Assembly (NCBI RefSeq): GCF_001571385.1
Contig: NZ_BCNW01000001.1
Location: 2,395,470 to 2,459,469, forward strand
Reading direction: 5' to 3'
DNA: 64,000 nucleotides
Source: Methanofollis ethanolicus
GTDB lineage: Archaea > Halobacteriota > Methanomicrobia > Methanomicrobiales > Methanofollaceae
How positions within the stretch are numbered: the stretch's first letter is position 1; every line of letters begins with the position of its first letter. The notes beneath the pieces are model-generated. The model saw nothing but the letters and a program-made list of their open reading frames with translations. It had not been told where the DNA came from and made no database searches. Shown in pieces: positions 1 through 10,021 of the stretch. A program made the position numbers and the translations under genes.

Positions 1-450
1 GGAATGATCGGTATTTGATTCTAAAAAAAATCCTGATCTCATGTCTGTTCCGGGGGGTTTCACCCCCCGGTCCCCCCACCATTACGATAGGGGGTGGATG
101 GCAATCTCCCTCCGCAGACCTCTGTTCTCTCTTCCCCGACCCTATCCTCTTTCGGAGGAACAAGCGCCAGCGAGTTCGAGACACAGGAGACCGGAGATCT
201 CCTGAGCAGGCACATCTATGATGTGCCATGAGACGAAGTCTTCGCTGTCCGGGGACAACGAGTGATAGCGAGTTCAAGAAAATCTTTGATTTTCGGCGGC
301 AGTCCCCCGACAGAGAGTTGGGGGAAGGCGGTGGTTTCGCACTGTTCTTTATGGAATTCGGGGAGACATCGATCCAATCCTGAAATTTTCTCCCGTGCCC
401 CACATGCAGAGGTGGGGGAGTGAACAAGAGTTTTGGGATATGCTCGATGA
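1..450. repeat. Dispersed intergenic repeat, copy 1
   Basis: No credible gene is seen before the hepT-like gene at 486. The segment matches, in inverted orientation, 33845-34192: both contain the ggaatgatcggtat end, a ggggggtttcacccccc hairpin, the cttccccgaccctatcct stretch, a gggggaaggcggtggttt stretch and a final ttttgggatatgctc-like block. Between these blocks lie short palindromes such as gcacatc-ta-gatgtgc and gaaaatc-ttt-gattttc. Related copies occur near 22.3, 39.3, 41.7 and 51.1 kb. The repeat is probably non-coding; whether it is a MITE, an IS remnant or transcribed structured RNA cannot be decided here. Confidence 0.75.
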
Positions 451-485
451 CAGGAATTCAGAGAGGCATCAGTAACCTCGAAATA

Positions 486-845
486 TCACTCGTTCTCTGG
501 AGGCTTCAGAGTGCGCCGCATCGTCTCAATCTGATCTCTCAGTTCAGGGAGTTGCCTGGTGATGATGAACCAGACCGTCGCAGGGTCAACACCGAAGTAA
601 TGGTGAATGACAACATTCCTGAGGCCGACAATTTTTCGCCAGGGAATCTGGGCATACTGCTCCCGGAGAGCGTCAGGTATATTGCCGCAGGCCTCACCGA
701 TCACCTCGAGATTCCGGATCACCGCATCAAAGGTCTTTCGATCAGTGGCGAACTCCTCTTCAGAGAGACCGTGGATATATTCTTCAATGGCACCGATGCC
801 TTCCAGAATATCGTCGAGAAAGAAGGTGATTTCACGCTCAGACAT
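486..845 (-). CDS. hepT: HEPN-domain RNase toxin, HepT-like (DUF86)
   Basis: This 119-residue protein has the DUF86/HEPN fold signature: an N-terminal helix with an acidic EEYIHGLSEEEF stretch, a VIRNLEVIGEA helix and the catalytic Rx4HxY motif (RNVVIHHY, about residues 76-83). HepT proteins are RNases or AMPylation targets paired with a MNT nucleotidyltransferase antitoxin. The upstream mntA-like gene overlaps the start by 8 bp, the usual arrangement. Unlike several HEPN genes at the right end of the window, this frame is intact, so it is the best candidate here for a working MntA-HepT pair. The activity is family knowledge, not shown by the sequence. Confidence 0.85.
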   Translation of the reverse strand: MSEREITFFLDDILEGIGAIEEYIHGLSEEEFATDRKTFDAVIRNLEVIGEACGNIPDALREQYAQIPWRKIVGLRNVVIHHYFGVDPATVWFIITRQLPELRDQIETMRRTLKPPENE

Positions 846-1173
846 AGACGAGGTCCCGGGAAATGGATCTCTTCAGATTTTTGCGCCGGTTGATCCCGCC
901 TTTCAGGACGAGGTCGACCCTGAGACCAAGAAGATGTTCCAGGTCATCCCGCAGGTCCACGACATCCCACCCGATAGGATGTGCAAGATCGACCAGGATA
1001 TCCACATCGCTCCCTTCGACCTGTTCATTTCGGGAATAGGATCCAAAGACACCGATCTCCCTGACCCCATATTTCCTCAGGAGATCGGGCTTTGCCTGCC
1101 TGAGAACCTCAAGGATCCGTTGCATCTCCCAGGTTCCAGGAATGGTGTCGACTGTTCCGGCCATGCATTCCAT
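838..1173 (-). CDS. mntA: Minimal nucleotidyltransferase antitoxin, MntA-like
   Basis: This 111-residue protein carries the nucleotidyltransferase core GSYSRNEQ followed by SDVDILVD, the G-S and D-x-D elements of the pol-beta superfamily. A second conserved part, LLGLRVDLVLKGGI, follows. MntA antitoxins of this type AMPylate the partner HepT toxin. The gene overlaps the hepT-like gene downstream by 8 bp, which supports co-translation. The start is uncertain: the first ATG at 1173 gives the longest frame, but a second ATG near 1125 (MQRILEVL), directly preceded by gggag, fits the family length better. Confidence 0.85.
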   Translation of the reverse strand: MECMAGTVDTIPGTWEMQRILEVLRQAKPDLLRKYGVREIGVFGSYSRNEQVEGSDVDILVDLAHPIGWDVVDLRDDLEHLLGLRVDLVLKGGINRRKNLKRSISRDLVYV

Positions 1174-1384
1174 TCTGTTGCTGGAATATTAACGATTCCG
1201 GTCATACTCTGCTGAACTTCCCAAGAACAAAACGGTGTCGATTCATGCGGATCTCCAGGGCCATATCAAATCAAAGTTTGATTGAGAAAGCAGTTCACAG
1301 AGGATCAGAAAATTATCGGGTAAATAAAGATCCCGGGAAAAGAGTAAACTGCCGAAAGATTTTTTGCATCTCTCCTCCGGCAGA

Positions 1385-2860
1385 TCACAACCACCGCGGC
1401 CAGGGCGCGCCGAGCTGCACGACAAGGTCCCGGATCTCGTCGTGGAGGCCGTGGTCTGCCTTCAGGAGGACGAGGCCATAGACGAGGCCGCCGAGGGCGA
1501 CGGCGGCAAGGACGATGAAGACATTTGTGAGGGGAATAGCAAAGCGGTATGCGAGGACGACGAGGGCCATCGCTCCCGCGGCGAGGAGGATGTGAAGGAC
1601 AGGGCCGCGTTCGAGTTTTACCGGGATTTGTTTCGAAAGATAATATCTGGCGATCCCGGCATTGACGAGCATCGTTACGAGGGTGGCAATCGCCGCCCCC
1701 TCGATCCCGAAGAGGGGGATCAGGGCAAGATCGAGGACGATGTTCACGACAGCCGCCGTACCGGTGGCATAGAAAGACTCCCTGGGGCGATCGAGGGCAT
1801 TGAGACACATCGTCTGGAGGTACATGAAGACATTGACCACCTGCACGAGGAGGAGGATTGCGAGGGCCGTCGTGCCCTCGGCAAAGCCCGCACCATAGAA
1901 GAAGTACAGGAGGCGGTCGCCGAGGACCCAGCCCCCGACCGCGACCGGTATCGCGAGGAGGAGGGAGTAGGTGAAGGCGCGCGCGAGGGAGAGGGTGACG
2001 CGGTCGAGGGCACCGTCGGCGTGCCAGCGGCTGATCTTTGGGTACAAGGTTGTATGCAGCGCCATCGTGGTGAAGGTGGCGGCGGCGGTGAACTGGAAGG
2101 CGATCCGATAGACCCCGACGTCTGCTTTAGTCATGAAGTAGCCAACGAGGATGGTGTCGGCGTACGAGAAGACGGTGGCACCGCTGGAGGCGAGGAAGAT
2201 CCAGAAAGAGAAGGAAACAAGGTTTTTGATATGCCCGATGGTGAAGCGGGTGAGATGGAGTTTAAGGAAGAGGAGACAGGTCAGACCGCCGGCAAAGATC
2301 CCGGCGACAAATCCTCCGGCAAGTCCTGCGGCACCGAAGCCGAGGAAGACGGCCAGGATCTGGAATAGAACACGGGTGACATTGTTGACAAGGCTGCTGG
2401 TCTGGCTCACGCCGACCATGCCGGTGCCGTAGACGCCGTTTGCGGCGATCCCCTGGAATACACCGATTACGAGAGCGAGCAGCAGCCAGGATACCATACC
2501 CGACGCTCTGAAGTCATCGAGGAGGGGGAGCACCGCAAACACAACGGCGATCGAAACTGCAAGAAGTAGAACCCGCATGAAGACAAATGCTGAAAAGTAG
2601 CCTTCCGGTTCGGTTCCTTCCGAGATCCTTTTGACTGCCGCACCGCCAAACCCCCCATCCCCGAGAAGAGTGAATATCCCATAAAATGCAATAAAGATAG
2701 AATAAGCACCGTAGGCTGCTTTACCAAGGGCATGGGCGAAGTACATGGTGGCGACAAAGCCGATGACGGTCAGGAGGATGGTAGAGGTGAAGCTGATCAG
2801 GCTCTGACGTCTGATGGGGTCAATACCCATAAGACGGGCGAAACTGCGGGCCGCGAACAC
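1385..2860 (-). CDS. Wzx/MATE-type polysaccharide flippase (copy A)
   Basis: This 491-residue integral membrane protein has about 12-14 hydrophobic segments and the layout of oligosaccharide-lipid flippases (polysaccharide biosynthesis/MurJ-like superfamily). Such proteins move lipid-linked glycans across the cytoplasmic membrane. It is the last gene of the minus-strand glycan cluster, about 80 bp after the asparagine synthase. It is very close in sequence to the flippase at 30480-31958, which lies in the opposite orientation; long stretches such as GGWVLGDRLLYFFYGAGFAE are identical. ATG 2860 gives a short polar N-terminus before MGIDPIRRQ. The substrate is unknown. Confidence 0.88.
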   Translation of the reverse strand: MFAARSFARLMGIDPIRRQSLISFTSTILLTVIGFVATMYFAHALGKAAYGAYSIFIAFYGIFTLLGDGGFGGAAVKRISEGTEPEGYFSAFVFMRVLLLAVSIAVVFAVLPLLDDFRASGMVSWLLLALVIGVFQGIAANGVYGTGMVGVSQTSSLVNNVTRVLFQILAVFLGFGAAGLAGGFVAGIFAGGLTCLLFLKLHLTRFTIGHIKNLVSFSFWIFLASSGATVFSYADTILVGYFMTKADVGVYRIAFQFTAAATFTTMALHTTLYPKISRWHADGALDRVTLSLARAFTYSLLLAIPVAVGGWVLGDRLLYFFYGAGFAEGTTALAILLLVQVVNVFMYLQTMCLNALDRPRESFYATGTAAVVNIVLDLALIPLFGIEGAAIATLVTMLVNAGIARYYLSKQIPVKLERGPVLHILLAAGAMALVVLAYRFAIPLTNVFIVLAAVALGGLVYGLVLLKADHGLHDEIRDLVVQLGAPWPRWL

Positions 2861-2939
2861 AGAATATGATAGGAGAGGAGCATCATTAAACTGTATCCTC
2901 TATTCAAACGGTCCGGTTGGTGACGGTGGAATGTTTTAA

Positions 2940-4766
2940 TCACAAGGTCTGGTGCCGGGGGTCATCTCTCTCATCAAAAAAGATCTGCAACCAGAGTTCT
3001 GCACAGACGACCCGCCAGATCTCAGGAGAGTATGCTGCCTGCCCTTCCACATATGCGAGGTAACTTTGACACACCTGGTCCGCGTCCCAGTACGGCCGGG
3101 CCCGGAACCGTTCAGAGGAGAAAATCTCCTTGATGAGGGGGCTAAGATCCTCCTTCATCCATACCTCTTCGGGCGTCACAAATCCCATCTTGTCCATCCG
3201 ACACCTGATGTTCTCCGGCACCAGACCCTGGATCGCCTGCCTCAGGACATGCTTTGTCACGCCATTCCTGATCTTCTGGTCCAGGGGCAGGGAGGCGAGG
3301 TACTCCGCGACCCGATAGTCAAGGAAGGGGACCCGCGACTCGACCCCGAAGGCCATCGAGTTCCTGTCCTCGTAGTGGAGAAGGGAGGGGAGGTTCGTAA
3401 ACCCGATCTCCCGGTAAAGCACTTCAGGGAGAGTTCCGCCATAGCGGTCGATCGCGGGGAGTTCACCGAGGAGGAGAGACCGGCGCTCGGAACGCGCGGC
3501 GATCTGCTTCCTTGCATCCAGGAAGAAGCCGCGGTGGCGAAGGCCGCCGCACACTCCCTCCCGGAGGAGCGCGAGAGGATGGGCTTTCAGGCTCCTGAGG
3601 TAGGGAACGATGTAGCCGAGGTAGCCTCCGAGCTGCTCGTCAGCCCCCTGTCCGTCCAGGACGACCGTGACATGCTCCCCGGCAAGGGCCATCACGCGGT
3701 ACTGGGCATAGATGGAGAGGGAACCAAAGGGTTCGTCCTGGAGATAGACGAGGCGCTCCAGATCGCGTTTCAACTCCTCAGGGTCAGGGGAGGTGCGGTG
3801 TGCGTCGACCCCGGTCGCCCTGACGACCTCGTCGATGTACCGGCTTTCGTCGAATCTTCCGTCCAGATAGCAGGCCGAAAAGGTCTTCTGCCTCCCGCCG
3901 ACACTCTCAGGGGCTTCCTGCCCGATCAGGTCATTGATCAGGGCGGTGAGGGTCGATGAGTCGATGCCGCCCGAGAGGCAGGTGCCGACCGGCACGTCGC
4001 TCCTGAGGCGGAGGCGGACGGCATCGAGGAGGAGGGCGCGGAGACGGTCGGCGGCAGCCCGGTCATCAGCACCGGTCAGAGCGTCGGAGATCTTAAGATC
4101 CCAGTACGGGGTCGGCCCTTCAGGCACACCTTTCCTGACGACCATCGAGTGGGCGGGAGGGAGCTGGAAGATCCCCTCAAACATCGTTTCAGGTGTGTGG
4201 TCGAGCACGCCCCATGCAAGATAGTCCATCAGGCGTTTTTCATTGGGCTTTTTTCCAACCTCAGGGTGGGCGAGCAAGGCCTTGATCTCTGAGGCGAAGA
4301 GGAAAGTGCCGTCGGCGACCGTGTAATAGAAGGGCTTGATCCCGAACCTGTCCCGGGAACAGAAGAGGGCATCTTCCTTCAGGTCATAGAGGGCGAAGGC
4401 CCACATGCCATTGAACCTTTCAACGCATGCCGACCCCCACTCCTCATAGGCATGGAGGATCACCTCGCTGTCTGTCTGCGAGCGGAAGGTATGGCCGGCG
4501 CGGAGAAGGTCCTCCCTGAGTTCACGGTAGTTATATATCTCTCCGTTGAAGACGAGCCAGAGGGTTTCGTCCTCATTGGCCATGGGCTGGGCGGCCAGAT
4601 CCGAGAGATCGATGATGGAGAGGCGGCGGTGGGCGAGACCGACCGGTCCCTGGAGGTAGGTGCCCTCCCCGTCAGGGCCGCGGTGGGCGAGACGGGAGGA
4701 CATGACCTTGAGGAGGGCCGGATCGGCCTCGCATGTGATTGAATAGATACCTGCTATGCCGCACAT
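2940..4766 (-). CDS. asnB: Asparagine synthase (glutamine-hydrolysing)
   Basis: This 608-residue protein has the complete AsnB architecture. The N-terminus is MCGIAGIY with Cys2 as glutaminase nucleophile, followed by HRGPDGEG (about 28-35) and FNGEIYNY (73-80). The synthetase domain carries the pyrophosphate loop SGGIDSS (265-271). The enzyme transfers glutamine-derived ammonia to an acyl-adenylate, classically aspartate. It sits inside a glycan cluster, between a GT4 glycosyltransferase and a flippase. AsnB homologues in such clusters may amidate sugar acids instead, which is a possibility here and not proven. A leader of about 220 bp separates it from the gene upstream. Confidence 0.9.
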   Translation of the reverse strand: MCGIAGIYSITCEADPALLKVMSSRLAHRGPDGEGTYLQGPVGLAHRRLSIIDLSDLAAQPMANEDETLWLVFNGEIYNYRELREDLLRAGHTFRSQTDSEVILHAYEEWGSACVERFNGMWAFALYDLKEDALFCSRDRFGIKPFYYTVADGTFLFASEIKALLAHPEVGKKPNEKRLMDYLAWGVLDHTPETMFEGIFQLPPAHSMVVRKGVPEGPTPYWDLKISDALTGADDRAAADRLRALLLDAVRLRLRSDVPVGTCLSGGIDSSTLTALINDLIGQEAPESVGGRQKTFSACYLDGRFDESRYIDEVVRATGVDAHRTSPDPEELKRDLERLVYLQDEPFGSLSIYAQYRVMALAGEHVTVVLDGQGADEQLGGYLGYIVPYLRSLKAHPLALLREGVCGGLRHRGFFLDARKQIAARSERRSLLLGELPAIDRYGGTLPEVLYREIGFTNLPSLLHYEDRNSMAFGVESRVPFLDYRVAEYLASLPLDQKIRNGVTKHVLRQAIQGLVPENIRCRMDKMGFVTPEEVWMKEDLSPLIKEIFSSERFRARPYWDADQVCQSYLAYVEGQAAYSPEIWRVVCAELWLQIFFDERDDPRHQTL

Positions 4767-4985
4767 GGGGGGGCCTCAAAGATTATGTATTTTTCATGGA
4801 AATGAAGTTACTGTACATGAATTCTTCTTCTCAAAGAAAATATCTTATTATTCATGTTAATGAGAGAGTTATCATAATCGACGTATAATGGCGCTCCAAA
4901 ATGCCCATGAGGTTGAAGACATCGTCTTGATGAGGAGGTGCATTCCGTTACGAAAGGTGGGCTAAATTATAAAAATCATATCCAT

Positions 4986-6200
4986 CTATGGCAACAAGGT
5001 GAGTTCTTCAATAAAATTCACTTCTTTTTGGATCCTCTGATCCCACGTTTCAAAATGTTCCAAAGCATACATACGCGCATTTTTTCCAAGACGGATGCGG
5101 AGATCTTCATCCTCTAATAATTCAAGCATAATTCGGGGCAACATATGCAACGAAGTTATATCCAATATGAGCCCATTTTTATTATTTTCAATAATGTCTC
5201 CTGTTGCAGCAGTATTTAATGTAACAATGCATCTTCCGCACATCATCGCTTCCAGAAGGGGGTTACCAACATTGGAGATATCATAAAGAGAAACAAAAAT
5301 ATCAGCACTGTTAAGATAATACTTCACCTGGTCATGGGGGATCGTACCAGTGAATGTTACATAATTTCTAACACCCAGATTGTCAACCATGTTTTCAAGA
5401 CTTGTCCTCTCATCGCCATCTCCAACGATCACAAACATAACGTTATTTATCTGCGATACAACGTCAGGAATGACTCTAATTAACCTATCAACACGTTTGA
5501 GTTTGTCTAATCGGCTTATGGCCAGAATAATCTTAGTATCAGGATCTATTCCAATTGAGTTTTTGAATAATTTAGAATTAAAATTATCCAAGTACATTTC
5601 ATCCACACCATTTAACCAATATTTTAACTTTTTTTCTGGAAATCCAAACGCGTTTGCAACTTTGTCCCCCCCAGACCCATCATTGGTAATTATCAAGGCG
5701 TCACACGAGAGTTTAAATGGCATAACCTCATTAAAACGCAATAATAATTGTAAATTATTATCAATAAATGAGTACAAATATACTACCCCAAGAAGTCTCG
5801 TTATATTGGGGATTTTCCATAGTCTCGAGATAATGTACGCCGTTACTGCGCCGCTACCCGCATAACCATAGACGACATCGGGATCAATTTTTCTTGAAAC
5901 CCTTATGGCCCTTATCGTTGCAAAGAGAATCAATGAAAAAAATTTAAACTTTGCATAGAGACCATTCAATATACGATTTTTGATATGTAGGGAGAAAAAC
6001 GGCGCCACATATGAATGAATGTATAATCCGGGAATTATCGAACGTTGCCCCTTTTCATACGGACAGATCATATGTACTTCATGACCAGCGTCGGCAAGTC
6101 CTTTGACCAGATTATATATTGTCGGAGTTCCCCCTTTGTTGTCTAAATAAAATAATCTACTCCAAGGAGACACAATGGCAATTTTTAATTTTGGCTTCAT
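4986..6200 (-). CDS. Glycosyltransferase, GT4 family
   Basis: This 404-residue protein has the GT-B plan of family GT4. The N-terminal acceptor domain contains GGTPTIYNLVKGLADAGHEV, and the C-terminal nucleotide-sugar domain contains the NPLLEAMMCGRCIV element (about 313-326). It should transfer an activated sugar to a lipid-linked or growing glycan on the cytoplasmic face of the membrane. The gene is visibly AT-rich (ATA, TTA and AAT codons) compared with asnB and with the topoisomerase genes, a sign of recent transfer. Gaps of about 160 bp upstream and 220 bp downstream separate it from its neighbours. Donor and acceptor are unknown. Confidence 0.88.
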   Translation of the reverse strand: MKPKLKIAIVSPWSRLFYLDNKGGTPTIYNLVKGLADAGHEVHMICPYEKGQRSIIPGLYIHSYVAPFFSLHIKNRILNGLYAKFKFFSLILFATIRAIRVSRKIDPDVVYGYAGSGAVTAYIISRLWKIPNITRLLGVVYLYSFIDNNLQLLLRFNEVMPFKLSCDALIITNDGSGGDKVANAFGFPEKKLKYWLNGVDEMYLDNFNSKLFKNSIGIDPDTKIILAISRLDKLKRVDRLIRVIPDVVSQINNVMFVIVGDGDERTSLENMVDNLGVRNYVTFTGTIPHDQVKYYLNSADIFVSLYDISNVGNPLLEAMMCGRCIVTLNTAATGDIIENNKNGLILDITSLHMLPRIMLELLEDEDLRIRLGKNARMYALEHFETWDQRIQKEVNFIEELTLLP

Positions 6201-6362
6201 TAGATATCACTTACCTTCACAATCTCTTGGCCATTCAAAGTAATATTCAAATATTTCATATTAACACAGCGAATGGAAATATCAGGGATGAGAAACCTCC
6301 CAAGTATTATCAATTATTCATAATATTTCAAATTATCATCATCAAGAAAAAACGATACAATA

Positions 6363-6792
6363 TTAAAGTATATCCGATTTTATCCTTACAATGTGTGCGG
6401 GCATACCAACAGCGACAGAATCATCAGGAACATTTTCTGTTACAACAGCTCCAGCACCAATAGTTGCATTTTTACCGATTTTGACTCCAGGAAGCACCAC
6501 AACATTTGATCCAATTTCAGCGTCATCCCCGATGTAAACAGGTTTTTTTAATACAATATTATTTTTACTTCCAGTAATAGTTGAAACTGACAGGATTATT
6601 ACCCCATAACCAATTTTAACATTTTTTCCAATAAATACTCCGCCTCCATAATCAATAACGCTGAATGCACCAATCTGAGCAGGTTCACCTACAAGTTTTC
6701 CATCTGGATAATCCGATTTAAAAATAACCAGTGAAGGATCAGGTAATCCCCATCGTCGAGCAAAAAAAACTATGCAATTGCGAATGAATGAT

Positions 6793-6800
<8 letters not shown>
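6363..6800 (-). CDS. Hexapeptide-repeat O-acetyltransferase
   Basis: This 145-residue protein is built from left-handed beta-helix hexapeptide repeats, for example IGKNVKIGYGVII, IGDDAEIGSNVVVLPGVKIGKNATIGAGAVV. It ends in the VGMPAHIVR element typical of serine-acetyltransferase-like sugar O-acetyltransferases. It probably acetylates a sugar or nucleotide sugar made by the cluster. The start overlaps the end of the DegT aminotransferase gene by 8 bp, so the two are probably co-translated; an aminotransferase followed by an acetyltransferase would suit an N-acetylated amino sugar (inference). The gene is AT-rich like the glycosyltransferase downstream. Confidence 0.85.
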
Positions 6801-7932
<1,132 letters not shown>

Positions 7933-7936
7933 ATTT

Positions 7937-8893
7937 TCACCTCGGTTTCGCCCATTCTTCAACCTTGTAATTCCTGTACCATTCAATGAACTTTTCTAGG
8001 CCTTCGTCGATGGAATACTTTGGTTCCCAACCGAGTTTTCTCGCCTTCGATATATCGGCAACAAGGCGCTGGACCTCACCGGGACGCTCCTCGACGTGAA
8101 CAGGAGTGAGATCCTTTCCGCAGAGGTCGATGATCTTATGAGCAAGGTCAATGATCGAGACATCGACACCGGTCCCAAAATTGATAGGTTCTCTCAAGGG
8201 GTTTGGATACTTCAGGATGAGATCATATGCCTCCACGATGTCGTCGACATAGGTGTAGTCCCGCGTCTGCAGACCACTCCCGTAGATCACTGGCGGAAGG
8301 CCACTCATCACTCTCTTGGTGAAGATGGAAAGGGCTCCGCCGTACCCGGAATCCTTCTGCCTCGGGCCATAGAGGTTGAAGGGCCGCATGATGCAGACAT
8401 TCATCCCATAGGTCTCGATATAGGCATAGCACATCCTGTCAGCTGCGATCTTGCTTGCGCCATAGGGATGGGGGGCATTGAGCGGGTGATCCTCATTCAT
8501 CGGGGCATATTGCGCCGAGCCGTACACCTCACTCGTCGAGGCATGAACGACCTTGTCAACGTCATAGACCCTGGCGACCTCAAGGACATTCTGGGTGCCA
8601 AGGACATTCACTTCGTAGGTCAGCCGCGGTTCGATGATGGAGCGGTCCACATGGATCTGGGCGGCAAGGTGGATGACGGCGTCGACATCGCGCATGATCT
8701 TTTCAAGGAGGTCATAGTCCCTGATGTCCCCGTTGATCAGTTTGAAGTTGCGGAATCCGAGGAGATGCCTGACATTGGTCAGACTGCCGTTCATAAAATT
8801 ATCCAGGCAGATGACAGTGTCGCCGTTCTTCACATATCGATCGCAGAGATGAGAACCCACAAAACCGGCGCCGCCGGTGATCAGCAACTTCAT
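7937..8893 (-). CDS. NAD-dependent nucleotide-sugar epimerase/dehydratase
   Basis: This 318-residue extended short-chain dehydrogenase has the Rossmann motif GGAGFVGSH (7-15), the STSEVYG strand (119-125) and the catalytic YxxxK pair Tyr144/Lys148 (PYGASK). The overall pattern resembles UDP-glucose 4-epimerase and dTDP-glucose 4,6-dehydratase relatives. It overlaps the upstream glycosyltransferase by 4 bp and sits 4 bp before the aminotransferase. This suggests that it makes the keto or epimerised sugar that the aminotransferase uses. Exact substrate and reaction cannot be assigned from sequence alone. A second enzyme of this family lies at 42136. Confidence 0.88.
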   Translation of the reverse strand: MKLLITGGAGFVGSHLCDRYVKNGDTVICLDNFMNGSLTNVRHLLGFRNFKLINGDIRDYDLLEKIMRDVDAVIHLAAQIHVDRSIIEPRLTYEVNVLGTQNVLEVARVYDVDKVVHASTSEVYGSAQYAPMNEDHPLNAPHPYGASKIAADRMCYAYIETYGMNVCIMRPFNLYGPRQKDSGYGGALSIFTKRVMSGLPPVIYGSGLQTRDYTYVDDIVEAYDLILKYPNPLREPINFGTGVDVSIIDLAHKIIDLCGKDLTPVHVEERPGEVQRLVADISKARKLGWEPKYSIDEGLEKFIEWYRNYKVEEWAKPR

Positions 8894-10008
8894 ATCTTAT
8901 ACCTCTTAGAGAGGGCATGATAGATTGTGTTCATTTTTTCCATCTCAGAATAATAATTGGCATTCGCTTCAACAATTTTACGGCTCAAATCTCCAAATTT
9001 CTTCCGGACTGAAATGTTTTTCAGGAGATATATTATTTTTTCAGCCAGATAATATGGATTTTTAGGGGGTACAAGAAAACCATTGACACCATCCTCTACC
9101 CACCTGTGATTGTCTCCGACGTTAGTGACAACTGGGGGTAAACCACAAGCCATACCCTCAATATTACTCACGGCAGTCCCACCATCAGAAAGGGACGTAG
9201 AGACATAAATATCAGACGAAGAAAGATAAAGTGGAAGATCCTCATGCTTTATAAGTCCAACAAATTTTATCGAGTCAAAAACATTCAAAGATTTTGCTAA
9301 GTTCATAAGATATGCTTTCTGGTAGTCTTCCCTCGCTATAATAAATCTTACATCCGGGATTTCTGTTTTTATTATAGGTATTGCCCTGATAAGAGATTCA
9401 ACATCATATATTGGTTCTAGCCCACGGTCGCTGATAACAGTTGGGTAGTCCCCACTAAATAAGTCCCAAATGATAGAACGATCCCTTTTTTCTGGACAGA
9501 AGATCGAAACGTCCACTCCGTGATATATGATTTTGATCTTGTCTTCTTTTATTCCCAGTTTTACCATTGCAGACTTTGAATTATAACCATCGCTTGTTAT
9601 CATATCAGCGTGCTTCAATGCAAAACAAACCATCTGCTTATACAGGATCGAATCAAAAGGATCGATTAAAACATCACTACCCCATGCACTTACAACAAGT
9701 GGATGGAAGCCAGAAAATGCGCCACAAAAACCATAATGTGTCACATAATGAGCATGAACAATATCAGGTTTTATCTCCGAGATTAGTTTTCTGATTCTAA
9801 ATGGGGCCAGCAGAATATCTGGGATCTTTTTCGACACCTTGTGAAGACGAACATTTGGCATTTTTTCATACACTTCCTCCCCAATAGTCGTTCTTTCGGG
9901 AACGGTGTAACTTAAAGTAATCAGATCTACTTCATGCTTCTCGGAGAAATACTCCACCCATCTTTTGATATGGGTCGTTCTTGCATCGGCCAGTATACAG
10001 ATCTTCAT
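8890..10008 (-). CDS. Glycosyltransferase, GT4 family
   Basis: This 372-residue GT-B protein starts with MKICILADARTTHIKRWVEY, close to the N-terminus of many WbuB/Pel-like GT4 enzymes. Its C-terminal donor domain has SLSDGGTAVSNIEGMACGLPPVV, the E-x7-E-like region of GT4. It should add a sugar to a lipid-linked glycan at the inner membrane face. The gene is AT-rich and lies in the AT-rich block that runs to about 12.5 kb. It follows the ATP-grasp gene by 13 bp and overlaps the epimerase gene by 4 bp, so it is part of one transcription unit. The sugar specificity is not known. Confidence 0.88.
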   Translation of the reverse strand: MKICILADARTTHIKRWVEYFSEKHEVDLITLSYTVPERTTIGEEVYEKMPNVRLHKVSKKIPDILLAPFRIRKLISEIKPDIVHAHYVTHYGFCGAFSGFHPLVVSAWGSDVLIDPFDSILYKQMVCFALKHADMITSDGYNSKSAMVKLGIKEDKIKIIYHGVDVSIFCPEKRDRSIIWDLFSGDYPTVISDRGLEPIYDVESLIRAIPIIKTEIPDVRFIIAREDYQKAYLMNLAKSLNVFDSIKFVGLIKHEDLPLYLSSSDIYVSTSLSDGGTAVSNIEGMACGLPPVVTNVGDNHRWVEDGVNGFLVPPKNPYYLAEKIIYLLKNISVRKKFGDLSRKIVEANANYYSEMEKMNTIYHALSKRYKI

Positions 10009-10021
10009 ATGAACCCAGCAA

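Noticed and set aside
15-221. Small open frame on the plus strand at the left edge
   Set aside because: It crosses the hairpin-rich repeat, has no ribosome site and no family resemblance, and its inverted copy at 33845-34192 does not keep the frame.
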